Below are positions 26,776 to 35,535 of a stretch of DNA of 64,000 bases, in pieces. The DNA is from Sphingobacterium athyrii (GTDB taxonomy: Bacteria; Bacteroidota; Bacteroidia; Sphingobacteriales; Sphingobacteriaceae), in the NCBI RefSeq assembly GCF_003071065.1, contig NZ_QCXX01000006.1, positions 248,001 through 312,000 of the forward strand. The letters run 5' to 3'. A program made the translations under genes and the position numbers. Numbering within the stretch: position 1 is the stretch's first letter; every line of letters begins with the position of its first letter. Under the pieces are notes generated by a model. The model was not told the origin of the DNA. It saw only the letters and a list, made by a program, of their open reading frames with translations, and searched no databases.

Positions 26776-27052
26776 ATTTCATTGTACTGTCGAACAGGAA
26801 AACTTTATCCTTGTACGACTCCGAAATAAGTTGTTGTAATGGTATCAAATGCACCTGCTGAAAATCCGTGATATGTTCTTCGGAAAGCAGGACGACTTGA
26901 ATACAATAAGTCATTCCTTCGTGCGGGGACTGGAGCATTTCCAGAAAATGCACTTGGAATTTTTGGGATTGTACGATATTATCCTCAATCCAGGAAACGA
27001 TCTCGCGATGGATTGTTTCTTCTGCTATAACAGATACATTGTATAAAAACAT
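26762..27052 (-). CDS. DUF4286-family protein
   Basis: This protein has about 96 residues from the ATG at 27052; a TTG at 27058 is also in frame. The pattern MFLYNVSVIAEETIHREIVSWIEDNI, HFLEMLQ, GMTYCIQVVLLSEE, FLFDSTMKYL matches DUF4286, a small ferredoxin-like-fold family of Bacteroidota with unknown role. A TATTTTTG promoter box ends 3 nt before this ATG, which supports the ATG start and a leaderless mRNA. Confidence 0.8.
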   Translation of the reverse strand: MFLYNVSVIAEETIHREIVSWIEDNIVQSQKFQVHFLEMLQSPHEGMTYCIQVVLLSEEHITDFQQVHLIPLQQLISESYKDKVFLFDSTMKYLKK

Positions 27053-27055
27053 AAA

Positions 27056-27063
27056 CAAAAATA
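27056..27063 (-). promoter_or_regulatory. Promoter -7 box TATTTTTG
   Basis: A TAnnTTTG match on the minus strand directly precedes the ATG at 27052, the third gene in this window with such spacing. Confidence 0.4.
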
Positions 27064-27190
27064 CGGTTTTATACGCTATTTTTGAATATTACGTTTAATT
27101 ACTATATCTTGTAAAAATAAGGTTGCATTGACTGCAATTTGGTATTTAATTACAATATTTGGGTTAAATGATAAGGACGTATTCGGGATT

Positions 27191-29077
27191 ATGAGGTTGC
27201 AATTTTGGACTGTTTTATTTTTTTGTGCATTGACTATGTTAGGGTGCCAACAACATAAGGTTGACCCTATACCCATTAATCAATTCTTTTCCACACCTGA
27301 AAAATCAAATTTTAAAATTTCTCCCAATGGTCGGTTCATTGCTTATATCGGTATGGACAACCATTGCAAAAATATTTATTTGATAGATTTGATGGACAAG
27401 GACAGCTCCAAGCAGCTCACTTATCAGAATGATATCAATGTAAAATCCTTTGTCTGGAATAACGATTCCAAAATTTCTTTTTTGACCGAGCAATCTGCCC
27501 AGGACAGTTTACGTTTATATGCTGTGGATATTAACACAGAAAAGATTTGGCCCCTAATTAAACCTGCCCGTGCAAGATTCAGGTGGGTTCATCCGATGGT
27601 TTCCAACGGCGATAGTTTTGTTGCTGGAATCAATGACCGTGATTCCTCGTTTTTTGATCTTTATCGCATTTATTTGGACGGTAGACCCCGGGAACGGATT
27701 TTACAAAACCCCGGTAATATGAGTTCTTGGATTGCATCCAACGATGGGCAGGTGCGTTTAGCAATTGCAAATGATTCGGTACAGCAATCTGTTCTTTTCC
27801 GGGCTTCTGAGAAAGAACCTTTTAAGGAGATTATACGCTGTGATGTCGAGAGTAGTTTCACTCCGTTGGGATATAAGGATAGTTCAGATCGTATTATTTA
27901 TGCACTTTCAAATATAAATCGTGACAAGCTGGCTCTCGTTAGTTATGATCTGGTTGATGAAAGAGAATTGGGGGAGCTGTATAGCCATAAAGAGGTCGAT
28001 GTAAGTCCCGGAGGTTACTTTCCGGAGCAAAACCGCTTGTTGTTTGTTAATTATACAACTTCGAGACAGAGCCGGCATTTTTTTGACGATCAAACAAAAC
28101 GGAAATATGATGAACTGTCTAAGCAAATTGATGGTTTTGAATTCCAGGTACTCAATACCGATGTTTCGGGAGAGAAAGTCATTATTAAGACCTATACAGA
28201 TGTTAATCCCGGGGGGATTTATTTTTACGATTTTACGTCCAAAAAATTGACCAAATTAGCCGACAATAACTCGGATCTCAAAAGTAAGGAATTGTCTCCC
28301 AATGAATTTATTACCTACAAAGCGAGAGATGGCATGACGATCTCAGGGTATTTGACCTATCCAATACATTCCAACCGGAAAGATCTGCCTATGGTGGTAC
28401 TGCCACACGATGGTCCCAATGGACGCGAAGTATGGGGATTTGACAATGAAGCACAATTTTTAGCGAACAGGGGATATTTGGTTTTTCAGATGAATTATCG
28501 AGGTTCAACGGGGTTTGGAAAGAAGTTTTGGACTGCTGGATTTAAGGAATGGGGTGGGAAAATTCAAGATGATATAACGGACGGGGTAAAATGGCTGATC
28601 AAAGAGGGGATTGCCGATAAAGATCGTGTGGCCATTGTGGGGAAAGGATTTGGGGGCTATTCGGCACTACATGCTGCTTGCTTCAATTCAGATCTGTATA
28701 AATGCGCTGTTTCTTATTCCGGATATACCAATCTATTTACCTATTTTAGGGATATTCCACCGTATTTTAAGTCCTATGTACAGAAAATGTATCAGATCGT
28801 AGGGAATCCTATTCGGGAAGCGGAGTTGTTTAAAAATATATCTCCTGTTTTCCATTCGGATAAGGTACGGATTCCTGTACTATTAGTCCAAGGGGGCAAA
28901 GACCGATTTAGTTCGGTGACAGATGCAAACCAATTTGTTCAGAAATTGAAGAATAACCATGTTCCTGTGCAATATGTCCTGAAGGAAGATGAGGATAGAA
29001 CTTTTAAAAAAGATGAGAATATATTTGGCTACTATAATGAACTGGAGCGATTTTTGGAAAAATATCTAGCGGACTAG
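27191..29077 (+). CDS. S9 prolyl-oligopeptidase-like lipoprotein lacking catalytic Ser and His
   Basis: The ATG at 27191 is chosen because it gives a lipoprotein signal (LQFWTVLFFCALTMLGC) directly; an upstream TTG at 27128 would add 21 residues. The 628-residue protein has a seven-bladed-propeller-like N-terminal half (FKISPNGRFIAYIGMD, VKSFVWNNDSKISFLT) and a C-terminal alpha/beta-hydrolase domain (VLPHDGPNGREVWGFDNEAQFLANRGY, NYRGSTGFGKKF). The nucleophile elbow reads GKGFGGY where active members have GxSxGG, so the Ser is Gly486. The His region reads EDRTF where EGHGF is usual, so the His is Arg603. The Asp in GGKDRF remains. It is probably a non-catalytic periplasmic or surface binding protein. 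The sensor kinase starts 9 bp downstream. Confidence 0.85.
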   Translation: MRLQFWTVLFFCALTMLGCQQHKVDPIPINQFFSTPEKSNFKISPNGRFIAYIGMDNHCKNIYLIDLMDKDSSKQLTYQNDINVKSFVWNNDSKISFLTEQSAQDSLRLYAVDINTEKIWPLIKPARARFRWVHPMVSNGDSFVAGINDRDSSFFDLYRIYLDGRPRERILQNPGNMSSWIASNDGQVRLAIANDSVQQSVLFRASEKEPFKEIIRCDVESSFTPLGYKDSSDRIIYALSNINRDKLALVSYDLVDERELGELYSHKEVDVSPGGYFPEQNRLLFVNYTTSRQSRHFFDDQTKRKYDELSKQIDGFEFQVLNTDVSGEKVIIKTYTDVNPGGIYFYDFTSKKLTKLADNNSDLKSKELSPNEFITYKARDGMTISGYLTYPIHSNRKDLPMVVLPHDGPNGREVWGFDNEAQFLANRGYLVFQMNYRGSTGFGKKFWTAGFKEWGGKIQDDITDGVKWLIKEGIADKDRVAIVGKGFGGYSALHAACFNSDLYKCAVSYSGYTNLFTYFRDIPPYFKSYVQKMYQIVGNPIREAELFKNISPVFHSDKVRIPVLLVQGGKDRFSSVTDANQFVQKLKNNHVPVQYVLKEDEDRTFKKDENIFGYYNELERFLEKYLAD

Positions 29078-29086
29078 GGGCATTAT

Positions 29087-30745
29087 ATGAAAGCAGAGAA
29101 ATACAGCTATCGAAAAAATTATGGACTATTGTTGATGTTTTTCATCGTCATCAGTGGTTTGTATATTTTTGCGCTTTTTCTATCCAGAAGCTATACCGAG
29201 TCCCATATAAAGAATGAATTTACCAATAGGAAATCGGAAATTTTTGATCAAACCTTAATTCCTTTCAATGACTTTTTCCAAAATAGAATTCCTGAGGTCT
29301 CGTTTTATCAGGGCTTTTTGGACTCTGTACAAGCCGGCAAATATGCCTACAGTATTTTAAGTTCTTATCCTTTTGTGCGCGAAATCGGTTTTTTTGATTT
29401 ACAATTTAACAATGATCATAATTTAAATTACGGTTTTATAGTCAATAATTTGAGAATTCAGCCTAAGACCATTACATTTTTTACGGTATCCCGCTCGGGG
29501 CTGAACAAAAATACGATCCGTGACCGTGGTCAGATGGGCCTGCATTCGGAGGAAATCAATAACATTGGGGTTAAGCTCGCTACTTATATTGACAAGTTGC
29601 AGCCGAATGCGAAACTTTCTGACAAGGATATTTTAAAGGTATTCTATACGATCAGACCCGGACAGATTACCTATTTAAATATACCAAGGGTCAATGATTT
29701 GATCGTTTATAAAACCATTATGGAGGGGAATCTGGACCATACTGTCGGCTATGAGCAGGACATGTTCAATTTTCAGATCGACCCAATGTATCTGGAGGTG
29801 AAAAATAGTTATGCAAATCTCTATGAAAAAGTGGAGATCGTCCCCTTGGTAGGGGCACCGATTACACCGGAAAATGATGAAATTTCTACAGAAATGCCTT
29901 TGCCTGGAGCTTTGGCGGATTATAAACTGCTCTTTAGGTCAAGTAAAAGTTTTCTCTCGAAGGAAATAAACCGCAGTTTTTGGCCCGTATTGGGCGGTAT
30001 ATCCTTGATTTATATTATTTTGATCGCTATTCTATATTTAATTTATAGAAATTTAGAAATTAACGGGAGACTTTTTAAATTGCAATATGATTTTATCAAC
30101 AATTTGACCCACGAGTTTAAGACGCCTGTAAGTGTCATAAAAATTGCTGGAAATAACATCAAGAGTGCACAAGTTTTATCCGATGAGGAGCGAAAGATGT
30201 ATGGTAATATTTTGGATCAGGAAGCCGACCGGCTCAATAATCTGATGAATAAATTATTGTCGTTTAGTCAAATTGAAAATAAAACCATCAAATTAAATAA
30301 GGAGGAGGTAGATCTGGAGGAATTTACCGAAAATTTGGTTGCTTCCTCGAGAATAAAATACGCTGACTTCAAAATTAGCACAAAAATTGATGTAAGAACA
30401 TCGATGCTTGCGGATCCGGTGTTATTGAGCAGCGTATTTCAAAATATGATAGACAATGCCTACAAATATTCGAAAAATGGGCATAAAATCTTGGATATTG
30501 CAATACAACAAAATAAGAAGAATTTTGTTATTACTTTTAAGGATGAAGGAATTGGGATAGAGAAGGCAGAGTTTAACAATATCTTCAAAAAGTTTTATAG
30601 AATAAAAAGTCAATATAATCAGCAAGGAAGTATTGGTTTAGGTTTGGCTTTCTGTAAGGAGATCACCGAGTTTATAGGTGGAGAGATTACGGTAAAAAGC
30701 CAATTGGGGCAAGGCACTACCTTCACGTTAGTATTTCCGGTTTAA
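29087..30745 (+). CDS. Membrane sensor histidine kinase
   Basis: The 552-residue kinase has a membrane helix at about 13-33, a periplasmic sensor region of about 270 residues with no recognised domain, and a second helix at about 302-325 (LGGISLIYIILIAILYLIY). A HisKA domain with phospho-acceptor His342 (THEFKTPVSVIK) and a HATPase domain (FQNMIDNAYKYSKNG, FKDEGIGIEKAEF, GSIGLGLAFCKEI) follow. It sits between the S9-like lipoprotein and a response regulator, so the lipoprotein may be a sensory partner. The signal is unknown. Confidence 0.93.
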   Translation: MKAEKYSYRKNYGLLLMFFIVISGLYIFALFLSRSYTESHIKNEFTNRKSEIFDQTLIPFNDFFQNRIPEVSFYQGFLDSVQAGKYAYSILSSYPFVREIGFFDLQFNNDHNLNYGFIVNNLRIQPKTITFFTVSRSGLNKNTIRDRGQMGLHSEEINNIGVKLATYIDKLQPNAKLSDKDILKVFYTIRPGQITYLNIPRVNDLIVYKTIMEGNLDHTVGYEQDMFNFQIDPMYLEVKNSYANLYEKVEIVPLVGAPITPENDEISTEMPLPGALADYKLLFRSSKSFLSKEINRSFWPVLGGISLIYIILIAILYLIYRNLEINGRLFKLQYDFINNLTHEFKTPVSVIKIAGNNIKSAQVLSDEERKMYGNILDQEADRLNNLMNKLLSFSQIENKTIKLNKEEVDLEEFTENLVASSRIKYADFKISTKIDVRTSMLADPVLLSSVFQNMIDNAYKYSKNGHKILDIAIQQNKKNFVITFKDEGIGIEKAEFNNIFKKFYRIKSQYNQQGSIGLGLAFCKEITEFIGGEITVKSQLGQGTTFTLVFPV

Positions 30746-30847
30746 AAAATAAATTTAAATATGAAATATCCATGTTTAGAAAACATGAAAACTTATAGTT
30801 ATAAACTGGATATTCCATAAGACATTTAAAAGACAAATTATTTACTT

Positions 30848-31546
30848 ATGAATAAAGACATCACTGTTGCTGTTATTGAAGATGATGAGAACTTACGTTT
30901 CTTGGTAAAACATCGATTAGAATCTGAGGGCTATCAAGTCATCCAAAGCGGAAATGGGAATGAAGCAGAAAGTTTAATCTTGGAGAAACGACCAGATGTG
31001 GTCCTCTTAGATTGGATGCTCCCTGGAAAAGAAGGTAACGAGATCTGCGAGGATGTACGTAAAGCAGGATTTGAGAATATCATTATTATGATGACAGCCA
31101 AATCCCAGGATGTGGACAAGATTGAAGCGTATAGCTTTGGTGTGACAGACTATATTAGCAAGCCGTTCAATATGGACGTGTTGATTGCAATGATAGATAA
31201 TAAGGTGAAGTTTTTCCTGCCTAAGAACAGCCCCGAAATCTACAAGTTTGGACAGACAGAACACCATCCGAATATCCATTCCTTGATACGGGATGGCAAA
31301 AAGGTCGAATTAACTATTTTAGAGAATAGAATCTTATTACATTTTCTTCAAAACTTAGGTCGGGAGATCACACGTGAGGAGTTGATGGAAGTGGTATGGG
31401 GATATAGCTCCAATGTGAATACACGGACGCTGGACATGCACGTCGTACGTCTGCGGAAGAAGATAGAGACAAATCCTGACAAACCGCATTATTTGCAGAC
31501 AGTACGCGGATTGGGCTATAAATTTGTTGATGAAGAAGAGATTTGA
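30848..31546 (+). CDS. OmpR/PhoB-family response regulator
   Basis: The 232-residue protein has a receiver domain with phospho-accepting Asp55 (VVLLDWMLPG), acidic pocket EDDE at 11-14 and Lys in ISKPF, then a winged-helix DNA-binding domain (TREELMEVVWGYSSNVNTRTLDMHVVRLRKKIE, TVRGLGYKF). It pairs with the kinase 102 bp upstream. OmpR-family regulators bind direct repeats of about 10-11 bp. The 39.35-kb promoter array is such a site, but nothing links them directly. Confidence 0.94.
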   Translation: MNKDITVAVIEDDENLRFLVKHRLESEGYQVIQSGNGNEAESLILEKRPDVVLLDWMLPGKEGNEICEDVRKAGFENIIIMMTAKSQDVDKIEAYSFGVTDYISKPFNMDVLIAMIDNKVKFFLPKNSPEIYKFGQTEHHPNIHSLIRDGKKVELTILENRILLHFLQNLGREITREELMEVVWGYSSNVNTRTLDMHVVRLRKKIETNPDKPHYLQTVRGLGYKFVDEEEI

Positions 31547-31600
31547 TGGATAAGAATTTGTTTTGTTGAAAACAATTATTATCTTCGTATAGATTGAAAG

Positions 31601-31645
31601 CAAGACCATGTTACCCGAAGAGGGTAATATGGTCTTGTTTCTTTT
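31601..31645 (+). terminator. Rho-independent terminator
   Basis: CAAGACCATGTTACCC pairs with GGGTAATATGGTCTTG (one G-T), loop 5 nt, T-rich tail. Confidence 0.85.
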
Positions 31646-31678
31646 TTTAAATGTAGAAAATAAGAAAAAGATAAAATT

Positions 31679-32152
31679 ATGGCAGAAGTAACTTATTTTA
31701 CGGAAGAAGGATTGCGTAAGCTTAAAGAGGAATTAGCTTATCTGAAGACGGAAGGAAGATCTAAAATTGCCAATGCTATTGCAGAGGCAAGAGACAAAGG
31801 AGATTTGTCTGAAAATGCGGAGTATGATGCTGCTAAAGAAGCTCAGGGACTTCATGAAGCTAAAATAGCCAACTTGGAGAATACCTTGGCGACAGCCCGA
31901 TTGATTGACGAATCCAAATTGGATACATCTAAGGTGCTAGCTTTGTCTATCGTTAAGATCAAAAATAAAAAGAATGGTGCTGTGATGACTTATCAATTGG
32001 TTGCCGAATCAGAGGCGGACCTTAAGTTGGGCAAGATTTCCGTTAAATCTCCTATTGCTCAGGGATTATTGGGCAAATCGAAAGGTGACACGGCAGAGAT
32101 CGAAGTGCCTGCAGGTAAGATTGAATTTGAAATTGTAGAGATTTCGAGATAA
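31679..32152 (+). CDS. greA: Transcription elongation factor GreA
   Basis: The 157-residue factor has the N-terminal antiparallel coiled coil (EEGLRKLKEELAYLKTEGRSKIANAIAEARDKGDLSENAEYDAAKE), with the acidic tip DLSENAEY that enters the RNA polymerase secondary channel and stimulates transcript cleavage. The C-terminal FKBP-like domain contains ISVKSPIAQGLLGKSKGDTAEIEVP. Length and sequence are typical. Confidence 0.96.
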   Translation: MAEVTYFTEEGLRKLKEELAYLKTEGRSKIANAIAEARDKGDLSENAEYDAAKEAQGLHEAKIANLENTLATARLIDESKLDTSKVLALSIVKIKNKKNGAVMTYQLVAESEADLKLGKISVKSPIAQGLLGKSKGDTAEIEVPAGKIEFEIVEISR

Positions 32153-32160
32153 CATATGTC

Positions 32161-32190
32161 GGTTATGTGCGGTACGCCATAACCGCACAT
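32161..32190 (+). promoter_or_regulatory. Two mutually exclusive hairpins after greA
   Basis: GGTTATG pairs with CATAACC (32161-32167/32178-32184), while ATGTGCGGT pairs with ACCGCACAT (32165-32173/32182-32190). The right arms overlap so only one can form. This may be chance or a stability element in the greA 3' end. Confidence 0.4.
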
Positions 32191-32213
32191 CCGCAAATTA
32201 ACTTTATATTAAG

Positions 32214-32245
32214 AAGGTCGGGTTCTAGCAATCGCGACCTTTTTT
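32214..32245 (+). terminator. Probable greA terminator
   Basis: AAGGTCG pairs with CGACCTT around a 14-nt loop, followed by a T-run. Confidence 0.65.
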
Positions 32246-32436
32246 GTTTATATTTGTTGAGAACATCATACTTAATGTTACTTATGGTCGTTTTTTATCA
32301 AATGTATTTAGATAGTAAATGGTAGACGTTAGACTATCTTTCTGCAAGCCGATGGGCGGTAGAATCGAAGTCTCCCATGCCATACTCATATCTCAATACT
32401 TTATTACAAAAAGAGTTTATTCCAATATAGAATAAT

Positions 32437-32853
32437 ATGTCAACAATTTTTTCAAAAATCGTCGCTGGAGAGATTCCAGCTTACAAAGTTGCGGAGAGTA
32501 ATGATTTTCTGGCTTTTTTGGATATCAGTCCTTTGGCGAAAGGCCATGTTTTGGTGATACCTAAAAAAGAAACAGATTACATTTTCGATATTGAAGATGA
32601 TGAGTACATGGCACTTTGGGTATTTGCAAAAATCGTTGCGCAGGGGATAAAAAAAGTAATTCCGTGTGTTAAAGTTGGCGTGGCTGTTGTGGGATTGGAA
32701 GTTGCGCATGCACATATCCATCTTGTTCCGATCAATAAAATAAGTGACCTAAATTTTGCTGGGCCTAAGTTGAGTTTAGGCGAAGATGAACTACATCAGA
32801 TCGCTGAAACAATCCGGGAGTCCATTATCAGCATAACTGCACAAAATCAATAA
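32437..32853 (+). CDS. HIT-family nucleotide hydrolase
   Basis: The 138-residue protein carries the histidine triad H91-x-H93-x-H95 (AHAHIHLVP) and the N-terminal HIT signature TIFSKIVAGEIPAYKV followed by HVLVIPKKE. Such proteins hydrolyse AMP-linked phosphoramidates or dinucleoside polyphosphates. It is close to the PKCI/Hint-like bacterial type and cytoplasmic. Confidence 0.93.
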   Translation: MSTIFSKIVAGEIPAYKVAESNDFLAFLDISPLAKGHVLVIPKKETDYIFDIEDDEYMALWVFAKIVAQGIKKVIPCVKVGVAVVGLEVAHAHIHLVPINKISDLNFAGPKLSLGEDELHQIAETIRESIISITAQNQ

Positions 32854-32899
32854 CAAGATTATATTACACTTGATTTACTTTCGTTTTTTAGAAGAATAC

Positions 32900-32907
32900 T
32901 ATATTTG
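32900..32907 (+). promoter_or_regulatory. Promoter -7 box TATATTTG
   Basis: A TAnnTTTG match lies 87 bp before the DedA gene. No TTG lies at the preferred distance, so support is moderate. Confidence 0.35.
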
Positions 32908-32993
32908 TACTTTGTTGTTTTAAATTTATACAGGGAAAAAAGTAGATTTTGATTCTAAAATGGAGAAAACAACATTGATTTTTACTGAAAGTT

Positions 32994-33644
32994 ATGCATG
33001 AACTTTTGTTGTCATTTCAACAACTAATGAACCCCGAAGAGCTCCTGAGTTCAGGCGGGTTTTATTTAGTTATATTAATCGTATTTGCCGAAACGGGTCT
33101 GTTTTTTGGTTTTTTTCTACCGGGCGATTATTTATTATTTTTAGCAGGACTATTTTGCGCGCTCAATAAGATCGATGTGAGCATTTATACGCTTTGTCTG
33201 GGCTTATTGGGAGCAGGAATATTGGGTAATTTTACAGGTTATTGGTTCGGTTATCGAGCGGGCCCCATGTTATTCAAGCGAAAGGATAGTTTTATCTTTA
33301 AACGGAAATATGTGGTCATGGCGGAAGAATTTTACCATAAATATGGGGGAACCGCATTAATTATAGGTAGATTTGTTCCAATAGTTCGTACTTTTGCTCC
33401 GATCTTTGCCGGTGTTGTAAAATTAGACTTCAAAAAATTCGTTTTATATAATATCAGTGGAGCTTTAATTTGGGTCTTGGTATTAACTCTTTCGGGTTAT
33501 TTCCTAGGAATAGAGTTCCCTTGGATCATCCATTATGTGGAATACGTTGTGGTTGGGATGATCGTGATCGCATTTTTGCCTATTGCAATAACTTTGCTCA
33601 AAAAGCGAATAAAAGACAAAAGAAACAAACAAAATATACAGTAA
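32994..33644 (+). CDS. DedA-family membrane protein
   Basis: The 216-residue protein has the DedA/VTT layout: an N-terminal re-entrant motif (FAETGLFFGFFLPGDYLLFLAG), NFTGYWFGYRAG, then the conserved amphipathic GRFVPIVRTFAPIFAGVVKLDFKKF and C-terminal membrane helices. Family members act as lipid scramblases or flippases for undecaprenyl phosphate or phosphatidylethanolamine and in membrane-potential homeostasis. It lies 8 bp before the pyrophosphatase gene. Confidence 0.92.
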   Translation: MHELLLSFQQLMNPEELLSSGGFYLVILIVFAETGLFFGFFLPGDYLLFLAGLFCALNKIDVSIYTLCLGLLGAGILGNFTGYWFGYRAGPMLFKRKDSFIFKRKYVVMAEEFYHKYGGTALIIGRFVPIVRTFAPIFAGVVKLDFKKFVLYNISGALIWVLVLTLSGYFLGIEFPWIIHYVEYVVVGMIVIAFLPIAITLLKKRIKDKRNKQNIQ

Positions 33645-33652
33645 AATAAAAA

Positions 33653-34195
33653 ATGAGTAAACAAAACCCTTGGCACATGGTTTCTCCAGGTGAGAATGTG
33701 CCAAATGCCGTAAATGCTATCATTGAGATTACAAACGGATCCAAAGGAAAGTACGAATTAGACAAAGAAACAGGTTTGTTGCTTTTGGACAGAGTAATGA
33801 GTTCCTCTGTTGTCTATCCAGCCAATTATGGTTTCATTCCACAGACTTATTGCGATGACAAAGATCCTTTGGATATTTTGGTAATTTGTTCGGTTGATAT
33901 TTTACCATTAACATTGGTGGAAGCACAAGTTATCGGTGTCATGAATATGGTTGATGGCGGAGAGCAAGATGATAAAATCATTGCTGTTGCCAAAAATGAT
34001 CCTATATTCAACTACATTAAAGACATCGATCAATTGCCGCCGCATACCATGAAGGAAATTGTACAATTCTTTGAAAGTTACAAAGCTTTAGAAAAGAAAC
34101 ATGTTATCGTTGAAGGGGTGAAAGGACGTGAAGAAGCACAAAGAATCTTGATAGAGGCTATTGAGTTGTACAAAACAGAATTTGTTAACAAATAA
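33653..34195 (+). CDS. ppa: Inorganic pyrophosphatase (family I)
   Basis: The 180-residue enzyme hydrolyses pyrophosphate to phosphate with Mg2+. It shows the family I core: ELDKETGLLLLDRVMSSSVVYPANYGFIPQT, and the metal-binding acidic motif DDKDPLDIL at about 68-76. Further motifs are MVDGGEQDDKIIAV and HTMKEIVQFFESYKALE. The Lys at 70 in the signature is normal for Bacteroidota members. Confidence 0.95.
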   Translation: MSKQNPWHMVSPGENVPNAVNAIIEITNGSKGKYELDKETGLLLLDRVMSSSVVYPANYGFIPQTYCDDKDPLDILVICSVDILPLTLVEAQVIGVMNMVDGGEQDDKIIAVAKNDPIFNYIKDIDQLPPHTMKEIVQFFESYKALEKKHVIVEGVKGREEAQRILIEAIELYKTEFVNK

Positions 34196-34203
34196 CCCCC
34201 AGC

Positions 34204-35517
34204 ATGGCGCTCGATATTTTTTGGACATTGTTTTTAGTACTGGCCAACGGTTTTTTCGTTGCGGCCGAGTTTGCTATTGTCAAAGTCCGAATCTCCCAAA
34301 TTGAAGTTCAGGCAAAAACAGGTAGTAAAGTTGCTACAATAGCCAAAAGTATAACGGAGCATTTGGATGGTTATTTGGCCGCTACACAATTGGGTATTAC
34401 ACTTTCTTCACTGGCCTTAGGTTGGGTAGGAGAGGCTGTAATGACCCAGATTGTGCAGGGGGCTTTAGGTTTCTTTGGTGTTGAATTGACCGGTACGATA
34501 GCGACCAACGCAGGACATGTGCTGGCATTTACAATTATTACCGTATTGCATATTGTCTTTGGGGAGCTAGCTCCCAAATCAATTGCCATTCAAAAACCTG
34601 TTGCAACAACCATGAAGATTGCGGTTCCACTGCAATTTTTCTACTTTATCTTTAGACCTTTTATTTGGATATTAAATGGTTTTGCTAATTTTCTGCTTAA
34701 AATTTTAGGCTTTGAAGTCACTAAAGGTGAATCTGCCCACTCTTCTGAGGAATTACAATACCTCTTGGATAAAGGAAAAGAATCCGGAGCATTGGATATT
34801 TCTGAACATGAATTGATTAAAAATGTCTTTGATTTTAATGAACGCATCGTCAAGAATATTATGGTGCCGAGGACGAAAATTGTCGCGGTCGAAATAACGG
34901 CAGACGCTTCAGAATTGATTGAGACCATGACGGAGGAAGGCTATTCACGTCTTCCGATCTACGAAGATAACATTGATCAGATTGTTGGTATTGTGCATAC
35001 CAAGGACATCCTTCCGCTATTGGCCAAAGGCAAAGAGGTGGTGATGAGAAATATCATGCGTAAACCATACTTTATCCCTGAGACCAAAAAAATCAATGAT
35101 CTGATGGCCGAGTTTCAGCAGCGACGCCTGCAACTGGCCATTGTACTGGATGAATTTGGAGGAACAGCAGGGATGGCTACCTTGGAGGATATTGTGGAGG
35201 AATTGGTAGGGGAGATCCAAGATGAGTACGATGAGGAAACACCAGTTGTGGAACGTATATCTGAAACAGAATATATGGTAGATGCGGGGGCTAGTATTCA
35301 TGATGTGAATGAGTTTCTTCCGATAGAATTACCTGAAAGTCAGGATTACGATACAATGGCCGGATTGGTCAGTGAAATCTTTGATAAAATTCCTGAGGTA
35401 GGCGAGCGGAAACAGGAATACGGTTATGTATTTACAATCATCCGCAAGGCGCAGCAGAATATTGAATTTGTTAAATTAGAACTGGTCGAGTCGACGGATG
35501 ACGATCTAGCGGAATAA
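34204..35517 (+). CDS. CNNM/CBS/CorC_HlyC membrane protein (hemolysin family)
   Basis: The 437-residue protein has an N-terminal CNNM domain with membrane helices (residues about 1-170, FFVAAEFAIVKVR, LGITLSSLALGWVGE, HIVFGELAPKSIAIQKP), then two CBS motifs (RTKIVAVEITADASELIETMTEEGYSRLPIYEDN; IRKPYFIPETKKINDL-like) and a C-terminal CorC_HlyC domain (DYDTMAGLVSEIFDKIPEVGE). The family is linked to Mg2+ or other divalent-cation efflux. It follows ppa by 8 bp; ppa is Mg2+-dependent, but co-transcription may only be positional. Confidence 0.93.
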   Translation: MALDIFWTLFLVLANGFFVAAEFAIVKVRISQIEVQAKTGSKVATIAKSITEHLDGYLAATQLGITLSSLALGWVGEAVMTQIVQGALGFFGVELTGTIATNAGHVLAFTIITVLHIVFGELAPKSIAIQKPVATTMKIAVPLQFFYFIFRPFIWILNGFANFLLKILGFEVTKGESAHSSEELQYLLDKGKESGALDISEHELIKNVFDFNERIVKNIMVPRTKIVAVEITADASELIETMTEEGYSRLPIYEDNIDQIVGIVHTKDILPLLAKGKEVVMRNIMRKPYFIPETKKINDLMAEFQQRRLQLAIVLDEFGGTAGMATLEDIVEELVGEIQDEYDEETPVVERISETEYMVDAGASIHDVNEFLPIELPESQDYDTMAGLVSEIFDKIPEVGERKQEYGYVFTIIRKAQQNIEFVKLELVESTDDDLAE

Positions 35518-35535
35518 GATCACAACGAACAGTAC

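Noticed and set aside
27128..27190. Upstream TTG start of the S9-like gene
   Set aside because: The lipoprotein signal begins at the ATG at 27191; the extra 21 residues would precede it.
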